A stretch of DNA of 64,000 bases from the NCBI GenBank assembly GCA_021732415.1, contig JAKFVC010000001.1:30001-94000 (forward strand), in the 5' to 3' direction. The notes under the pieces were generated by a model. It made no database searches. It was not told where the DNA came from and saw only the letters and a list, made by a program, of their open reading frames with translations. This document shows, in pieces, positions 63,937 through 64,000 of the stretch (positions are counted from its first letter, which is position 1; every line of letters starts with the position of its first letter). Source of the stretch: Planctomycetaceae bacterium. Its GTDB lineage: Bacteria > Planctomycetota > Planctomycetia > Planctomycetales > Planctomycetaceae. The translations under genes were made by a program, and so were the position numbers.

Positions 63937-64000
63937 AGTTGCGGGGCTCGCTTCGCGGAGGTGAGCGCTAGCGAACCGGAGCGAAGCGAGCCCCGCAACT
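63937..64000. repeat. Perfect 20-bp inverted repeat at the right edge
   Basis: The arms 63937-63956 and 63981-64000 are exactly complementary, loop 24 bp. The right arm ends exactly at the window edge, so the arm may continue beyond it. Confidence 0.8.

Larger units (their letters stand above)
63662..64000. other. Right-edge intergenic region with direct and inverted repeats
   Basis: About 340 bp with no gene. It has two 16-nt direct repeats (63884-63899 and 63910-63925) and a 20-bp perfect inverted repeat at the edge (63937-63956 with 63981-64000). Confidence 0.6.

Overview
The window looks like chromosomal DNA of a planctomycete. It carries four DUF1501 secreted proteins, a DUF1549/DUF1553 protein with haem-type CxxCH motifs, a DUF1559 prepilin-type protein, an HTTM-domain protein and several secreted domain architectures typical of that phylum. 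Coding DNA is GC-rich, and genes are mostly monocistronic or in short runs. I recognised no rRNA, tRNA, CRISPR array or intact transposase gene.

Layout. 1-2.7 kb: nfo (minus), then a small AT-richer islet with a winged-helix/membrane protein and a FRG-domain protein. 2.8-6.8 kb: three secreted proteins. 7.5-12.4 kb: a DtxR-type regulator, dnaB, ribD and a class II phosphodiesterase-like enzyme. 12.7-18.5 kb: a secreted LecA-like protein, an M24 peptidase, accB-accC and a phosphofructokinase whose active-site residues predict pyrophosphate as phosphoryl donor. 18.9-27.7 kb: two DUF1501 proteins, an MFS carrier, a secreted hydrolase, a UDP-glucuronate epimerase-like enzyme and proC. 28-32 kb: membrane proteins (an HTTM protein with a small companion; a TMTC-like TPR protein). 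32.3-37.4 kb: di-haem peroxidase, beta-propeller, VOC protein, ahpC, ahpD and a Uma2-type nuclease. 37.4-45.2 kb: a secreted protein, an SDR, yacG, a DUF1501 protein, a DUF1559 prepilin with a prepilin peptidase, a full-length Fur-family gene next to a truncated copy, and flgM. 46.1-52.9 kb: a DUF1549/1553-DUF1501-PPC gene series, then an unusual Clp_N-ThiD2-ThiE fusion. 53-58.6 kb: a nitrogen-sensing cluster amtB, two PII genes and glnD, all on the minus strand. 59-63.7 kb: a secreted esterase, a CehA/McbA-type metallohydrolase and a receiver-only response regulator.

The most striking non-coding feature is the density of long inverted repeats: over twenty loci in nearly every larger intergenic gap. 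Most fit one plan: a GTAG or GTGG tetranucleotide followed by a short self-complementary palindrome, often CC-centred, usually present as two inverted copies. This is the architecture of REP/BIME elements moved by REP-associated tyrosine transposases (RAYT). Several sequence-distinct families share the head while their stems differ, with paired changes that keep the hairpin. In two places the element overlaps or supplies the stop codon of the adjacent gene. A second class (long, often perfect 24-43 bp inverted repeats without the head) is interspersed with them.

All calls were made by reading the sequence and translated proteins. No database search was run; family names come from recognising motifs.
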